Virus record (IMG/VR): IMGVR_UViG_3300025010_000233
Location: 1-22,894 of that record
Direction: 5' to 3' (one strand)
Source of the DNA: a virus
DNA length: 22,894 nucleotides
Below, piece after piece: positions 20,374-22,894 of this stretch (positions within the stretch are counted from its first letter, which is position 1; the number at the start of each line of letters is the position of its first letter). Below the pieces are notes generated by a model. That model was not told where the DNA came from and did not search any database. It saw only the letters and a program-made list of their open reading frames with translations. A program made the position numbers and the translations under genes.

Positions 20374-20382
20374 TGACGCTCC

Positions 20383-20736
20383 CTAGAAAGGTAAGTCCGG
20401 TCCGGGTGTCTGACCTTTGGGCGCACGGAGGCGCAAGCCGCCCGTTAGCTTGCCCTGAAACTGGATGGCCGGGTCGAAGTAAACCACGATCTTCTTTCCC
20501 ATCCACGTCGAGTAATCATCCCCGTAAATCGCTACGAGGACATTGATGTTCGTAATGTTCGCCACGAATCCCTTTGGCGACTCGTCGAACTTGATAACCA
20601 CCTTCTCGGCGGGATCGTCTTCTGTCCCGACGTTCTCCCGGCTGATACCGGAAATGGTGAACAGTCCGGCTTGGTTTGCTCCCAAGTCTTCCTTCTTGAT
20701 GTAACGCGATGGGATGAGTTCGTGTATGCTAGGCAT
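20383..20736 (-). CDS. OB-fold/SSB-like phage protein
   Basis: A 117-aa member of a common but uncharacterised phage family: 'HELIPSRYIKKEDLGANQ', then 'TISGISRENVG', 'KVVIKFDESPKGFVANITNI', 'IYGDDYSTWMGKKIVVYFDP' and 'GLRLRAP'. The strand pattern suggests an OB-fold. The C-terminus, GPDLPF, resembles the SSB tail DDDIPF that docks partner proteins. The start at 20736 is chosen for AAAGGGAA; a TGATG overlap at 20799 would add 21 residues. The TAG stop is in frame with NinB. SSB activity is inferred, not shown. Confidence 0.75.
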   Translation of the reverse strand: MPSIHELIPSRYIKKEDLGANQAGLFTISGISRENVGTEDDPAEKVVIKFDESPKGFVANITNINVLVAIYGDDYSTWMGKKIVVYFDPAIQFQGKLTGGLRLRAPKGQTPGPDLPF

Positions 20737-20798
20737 TACTTGTTCCCTTTCTTGTTGGTGGATGTCAAATACTTCGGGGTCTGTTCTTGCGAGTGCCA

Positions 20799-21293
20799 TC
20801 ACTTTATGTCCAGCCTGGTTCCCTGATTGATCTTTGCACCGTCAACGCCAACACCCTCTTTCCAGTCTGCCTTGATTGCGGCCTTGTCAATGGTCACGAC
20901 GGTCTTGGACTTCTTATACTTCTCGGGTACGGCCTTCTCATCCACGATTTCCACGCTCGGCGGATTGTTCTTGATCTTGAGCTTGAGCGTGATACCGTCA
21001 ATTTCCGTTGTCTCGGTTGCCTCCATGGCCTTCTTCAAGTAAGCCCTGAACCATTCGGCCTGTTTGTTGCGGCGGTCCAGGATTCCTTTGAGCCTTGCAA
21101 TCTCGGCCACAACTTGCTCTGATTCGCTCTCCGTGTTCAGGACGTGCTTTCCCACAGCCACACACTTGTCCTTGAATGACAGATTGAGCGATACCAGTTG
21201 TTTCTCGATGACCTCAAGCTGCTCGTCCGTCTCGGCCTCATTATATAACTCGATTGCCTGAGACAGTTCTTGAGTCAGTTCGTAGAGTTTCAT
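20799..21293 (-). CDS. Siphovirus Gp157-family protein
   Basis: A 164-aa protein matching the Gp157 family: 'MKLYELTQELSQAIELYNEA', a coiled-coil middle with 'VAEIARLKGILDRRNKQAEW', 'FRAYLKKAMEAT', the beta block 'TEIDGITLKLKIKNNPPSVE', and a 'VPEKYKKSKTVVTIDK' end. Gp157 proteins accompany phage recombination and single-strand DNA genes; the role is poorly known and was once linked to phage resistance. The start is at 21293, where the ATG overlaps the previous stop as ATGA. The next gene may start at TGATG on its stop. Confidence 0.9.
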   Translation of the reverse strand: MKLYELTQELSQAIELYNEAETDEQLEVIEKQLVSLNLSFKDKCVAVGKHVLNTESESEQVVAEIARLKGILDRRNKQAEWFRAYLKKAMEATETTEIDGITLKLKIKNNPPSVEIVDEKAVPEKYKKSKTVVTIDKAAIKADWKEGVGVDGAKINQGTRLDIK

Positions 21294-21475
21294 AGCATCA
21301 CCGTTTCCACTTCCTGCTCGGACGCCTTCTCGGTCACTTCGGCAATGAGCCTCTTGCGACAATCCTCTTGGCTGTCGCGGCTCAAGGTGTTTGGCATCAG
21401 ATAGCCCTCCTCGCTCTTAGCCATCCAATACCGCCCCTTGCCGTCTGTTCTTGTGATAATCTTGTATGTCGCCAT
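21290..21475 (-). CDS. 61-aa hypothetical protein
   Basis: Perfect AGGAGG before the ATG. It is basic then acidic: 'YKIITRTDGKGRYWMAKSEE' looks like a small beta sheet, then a helical 'DCRKRLIAEVTEKASEQEVE'. The stop overlaps Gp157's start. The function is unknown, but the strong initiation site suggests good expression. Confidence 0.75.
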   Translation of the reverse strand: MATYKIITRTDGKGRYWMAKSEEGYLMPNTLSRDSQEDCRKRLIAEVTEKASEQEVETVML

Positions 21476-21487
21476 TTGTTCCTCCTG

Positions 21488-21754
21488 TTATATTCTTACC
21501 ACGTTGCGTCCTGAATACCTCGCCAATGTCAACCCACCATAAGCCTTCTTCACTTTGGCTATCAGGTTCTTTTTGGCTATCCTTGAATTGACTATTTCCT
21601 CAGCCCTCACTTGCAGCTCAAAGAAGTCCGCGTGTGATACGTCGGGCAAAGACTTTCTCACCCTCTCAAGCAACTCTCTTGTCTCAGGGGCTATCCTCTG
21701 CGCTGACTCCAATGTGGCTAGGTCGCGATTGATGAACTCTAGACGGAAATTCAT
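21488..21754 (-). CDS. 88-aa helical protein
   Basis: Mostly helical and charged ('DLATLESAQRIAPETRELLE', 'DFFELQVRAEEIVNSRIAKK'), ending in a basic Tyr/Arg stretch. The start overlaps the zinc-ribbon gene's stop as ATGA. No family is recognised. Confidence 0.72.
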   Translation of the reverse strand: MNFRLEFINRDLATLESAQRIAPETRELLERVRKSLPDVSHADFFELQVRAEEIVNSRIAKKNLIAKVKKAYGGLTLARYSGRNVVRI

Positions 21755-22071
21755 TGGCTGGCCTTTTGCGCTTCATGAATCCACCTTGTGACTTTGGCGG
21801 TTGAATGTCCGATGAACAGACTATCACAGACAGGACACTTGGTTGGGATGCCCACCATCTCAATCTCGTCATGCTGCGGGTCAGCTAGACAGTAGAACCT
21901 GTGCCTGTCCTTAGCCCAACATTCCCTGCATAGCCCATCCTCAATATCGTCTATGTGGTTCAGTGTATTGCAAACGTCACACTTGTAGTAATCGTCCATA
22001 TCCGGCTTGGGGTCTTTGTCTATGCCAACCATCATACTGTTACCGTGGGGGGAATTGTCGATGGTGTGCAT
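21751..22071 (-). CDS. Zinc-ribbon protein
   Basis: A 106-aa protein with CDVC (near 31), CREC (near 48) and CPVC (near 79) plus a 'RHRFYCLADPQHDE' segment, giving at least one and perhaps two zinc sites. The start ATG at 22071 is 2 bases after the previous stop but lacks a ribosome site; internal ATGs at about residues 13-14 are alternatives. Probably binds nucleic acid or a protein partner. Confidence 0.65.
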   Translation of the reverse strand: MHTIDNSPHGNSMMVGIDKDPKPDMDDYYKCDVCNTLNHIDDIEDGLCRECWAKDRHRFYCLADPQHDEIEMVGIPTKCPVCDSLFIGHSTAKVTRWIHEAQKASQ

Positions 22072-22073
22072 TG

Positions 22074-22199
22074 TCAGTTCAGAGAGAAGTATAGGTGTAT
22101 TGCCTCAGTCCACAGACACGGAGAAGGCTTGTACTGCTTGGTCATTTCCAGATTGTGTAGTCTGGCTTGTTGACGGGCTAACTCTTGAGAGAAGGTCAT
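22074..22199 (-). CDS. 41-aa hypothetical protein
   Basis: The start overlaps the previous stop as ATGA, and the stop lies 2 bases before the next ATG. The helical N-terminus, TFSQELARQQARLHNLEMTK, is followed by a short Pro/Tyr-rich tail. Too short for usual callers. The function is unknown; the tight spacing favours a real gene. Confidence 0.5.
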   Translation of the reverse strand: MTFSQELARQQARLHNLEMTKQYKPSPCLWTEAIHLYFSLN

Positions 22200-22399
22200 T
22201 GTTGTGCCTTCCAATCCTTTCTTACCCTGAGCAATGCCTCACGTACCGTCTCTGTACCGTGCATCGTGAAGCTGGTTCCCGTTTTGTGGTCCTGGAATAA
22301 TGGTACCGCCGACTTGTTCGGGCGTTCCTGCATACCCAAATACTCACACCCACAGGCGGCCGCATCTACGCGGTATTCGTGTTCGGTGAGGGCGGTCAT
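22196..22399 (-). CDS. 67-aa hypothetical protein
   Basis: A basic-acidic mix with a Cys pair (AACGCEYLG) and 'LFQDHKTGTSFTMHGTETVR', a beta-hairpin-like segment. Both ends overlap neighbours by ATGA. The 'TGTSFTMHGTETVREALLRV' pattern suggests a small regulatory or binding domain, but no family is certain. Confidence 0.68.
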   Translation of the reverse strand: MTALTEHEYRVDAAACGCEYLGMQERPNKSAVPLFQDHKTGTSFTMHGTETVREALLRVRKDWKAQQ

Positions 22400-22894
22400 T
22401 GGAAATTCTCTGCCTCAATGCGAGTCAGAAAAGCGTGTATCCCGCCAGAGCATTCGTTCCAACGGTTATCGTCCCATTTATCACAAATCACACGCTGGCC
22501 GACGCGGTATTCTGTTTTTTTGTCGTGCTGGGATATGCCCACGTGACCGCCGAACAATTCAAGCACGTCAACAAATTCAAAGCGGCATTTCCGCCCAGTG
22601 GCGTTTGACCGTTTTGCATCCTCGGGTACTCTCATCTTGACAATGATACCCCTGTTACACCTTTTCCAAACAATCAGAGAGCCTTCAGGGACGATGAGAG
22701 TTTGAGCAAATGCTTGCTCGGCGTTTTTTGCGCGCTGAAGGTCTGCGCCCTGAAGGTATGCGCCCTGAAGGTATGCGCCCTGAAGGTCTGCGCCCTGAAG
22801 GTATGCGCTCCGAAGGTATGCGCCCTGAAGGTATGCGCCCTGAAGGTCTGCGCCCTGAAGGTATGCGCCCTGAAGGTATGCGCCCTGAAGGTCT
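22396..22894 (-). CDS. Pentapeptide-repeat protein with C-terminal DUF5758 (5' partial)
   Basis: The gene runs off the window's right edge. The visible part begins with at least ten A(D/Y)LQG-type pentapeptides that form a right-handed beta-helix, then a linker, then a domain with 'LIVPEGSLIVWKRC', 'VKMRVPEDAKRSNATGRKCR', and 'WDDNRWNECSGGIHAFLTRI', which matches DUF5758. This combination is recurrent in phages. The frame is continuous from 22894 to 22396, so the small ORF starting at 22635 is not a separate gene. The function is unknown; pentapeptide helices sometimes mimic DNA. It ends in an ATGA overlap. Confidence 0.82.
   Translation of the reverse strand, partial: DLQGAYLQGAYLQGADLQGAYLQGAYLRSAYLQGADLQGAYLQGAYLQGADLQRAKNAEQAFAQTLIVPEGSLIVWKRCNRGIIVKMRVPEDAKRSNATGRKCRFEFVDVLELFGGHVGISQHDKKTEYRVGQRVICDKWDDNRWNECSGGIHAFLTRIEAENFQ
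22735..22894. repeat. Tandem 15-bp repeats encoding pentapeptides
   Basis: Eleven near-identical 15-base units (consensus CTGAAGGTATGCGCC on the plus strand) encode AYLQG/ADLQG. The variable base gives Asp or Tyr in the order D-Y-Y-D-Y-Y-Y-D-Y-Y-D from left to right, close to a 45-base period. Only one unit (around 22811, encoding YLRSA) differs elsewhere. Such uniform DNA points to recent expansion or slippage. The array continues beyond the window. Confidence 0.9.

Noticed and set aside
22735-22894. CRISPR-like array
   Set aside because: The repeats are contiguous 15-base units without spacers and encode pentapeptides in frame.

Overview
This window is part of a tailed-phage genome (Caudoviricetes), either free or as a prophage. 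The hallmark genes are a small terminase subunit, a large terminase (Walker A, Walker B and nuclease motifs), a P22-like portal, a Siphovirus Gp157-family protein, a NinB-like protein, a DUF4373-type replication protein and a solitary C5-cytosine methyltransferase. No integrase, lysis gene or tail gene lies in the window. Almost all genes are on the minus strand, so the map reads from right to left. GC content is near 50%. Ribosome-binding sites of the AGGAGG type are frequent, so the host uses Shine-Dalgarno initiation. Two signal peptides end in AQ or SQ, a pattern I associate loosely with the Bacteroidota/FCB group. The host otherwise cannot be fixed from the sequence.

Right part, about 22,894 to 17,240, early DNA metabolism. 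It holds a 5'-truncated pentapeptide-repeat/DUF5758 gene, small unknown and zinc-ribbon genes, Gp157, an OB-fold/SSB-like protein, NinB, an HNH-type nuclease, a winged-helix protein, the DUF4373 replication protein, a helical protein and a 55-aa Cys/His protein. Next, about 17,239 to 14,400, come the C5 methyltransferase with a 288-codon alternative-frame ORF inside it, a protein that looks like a single sliding-clamp domain with a zinc insert, and unknown genes. From 14,400 to 10,200 there is a dense run of small accessory genes joined by ATGA-type overlaps, including three small cysteine-motif (zinc-finger-like) genes and one large coiled-coil gene.

Middle, about 10,225 to 7,043: an unusual cargo cassette with a radical SAM protein, a GT2 and a GT4 glycosyltransferase and several tiny membrane proteins, most of them translationally coupled. 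It ends at a very stable hairpin between convergent genes. From 6,238 to 7,013 is the only plus-strand block: an uncharacterised phage-type protein, a small ORF with a possible frameshift and a ribbon-helix-helix regulator. The gene-poor stretch 5,860-6,237 carries a good sigma70-type promoter facing left, with a palindrome in its leader.

Left part, 5,859 to 76, packaging: a small membrane protein, the small terminase, a terminator-like hairpin, an unknown gene, two predicted secreted proteins, a small Cys/His protein, the large terminase, the portal and a 64-aa gene. Head genes presumably continue beyond position 1. The most interesting items are the radical SAM/glycosyltransferase cassette, the clamp-like zinc protein, the ORF overlapping the methyltransferase, the SSB-like/NinB/Gp157 set, the G10 tract in a ribosome-binding site, and the repeated gene-junction motifs.
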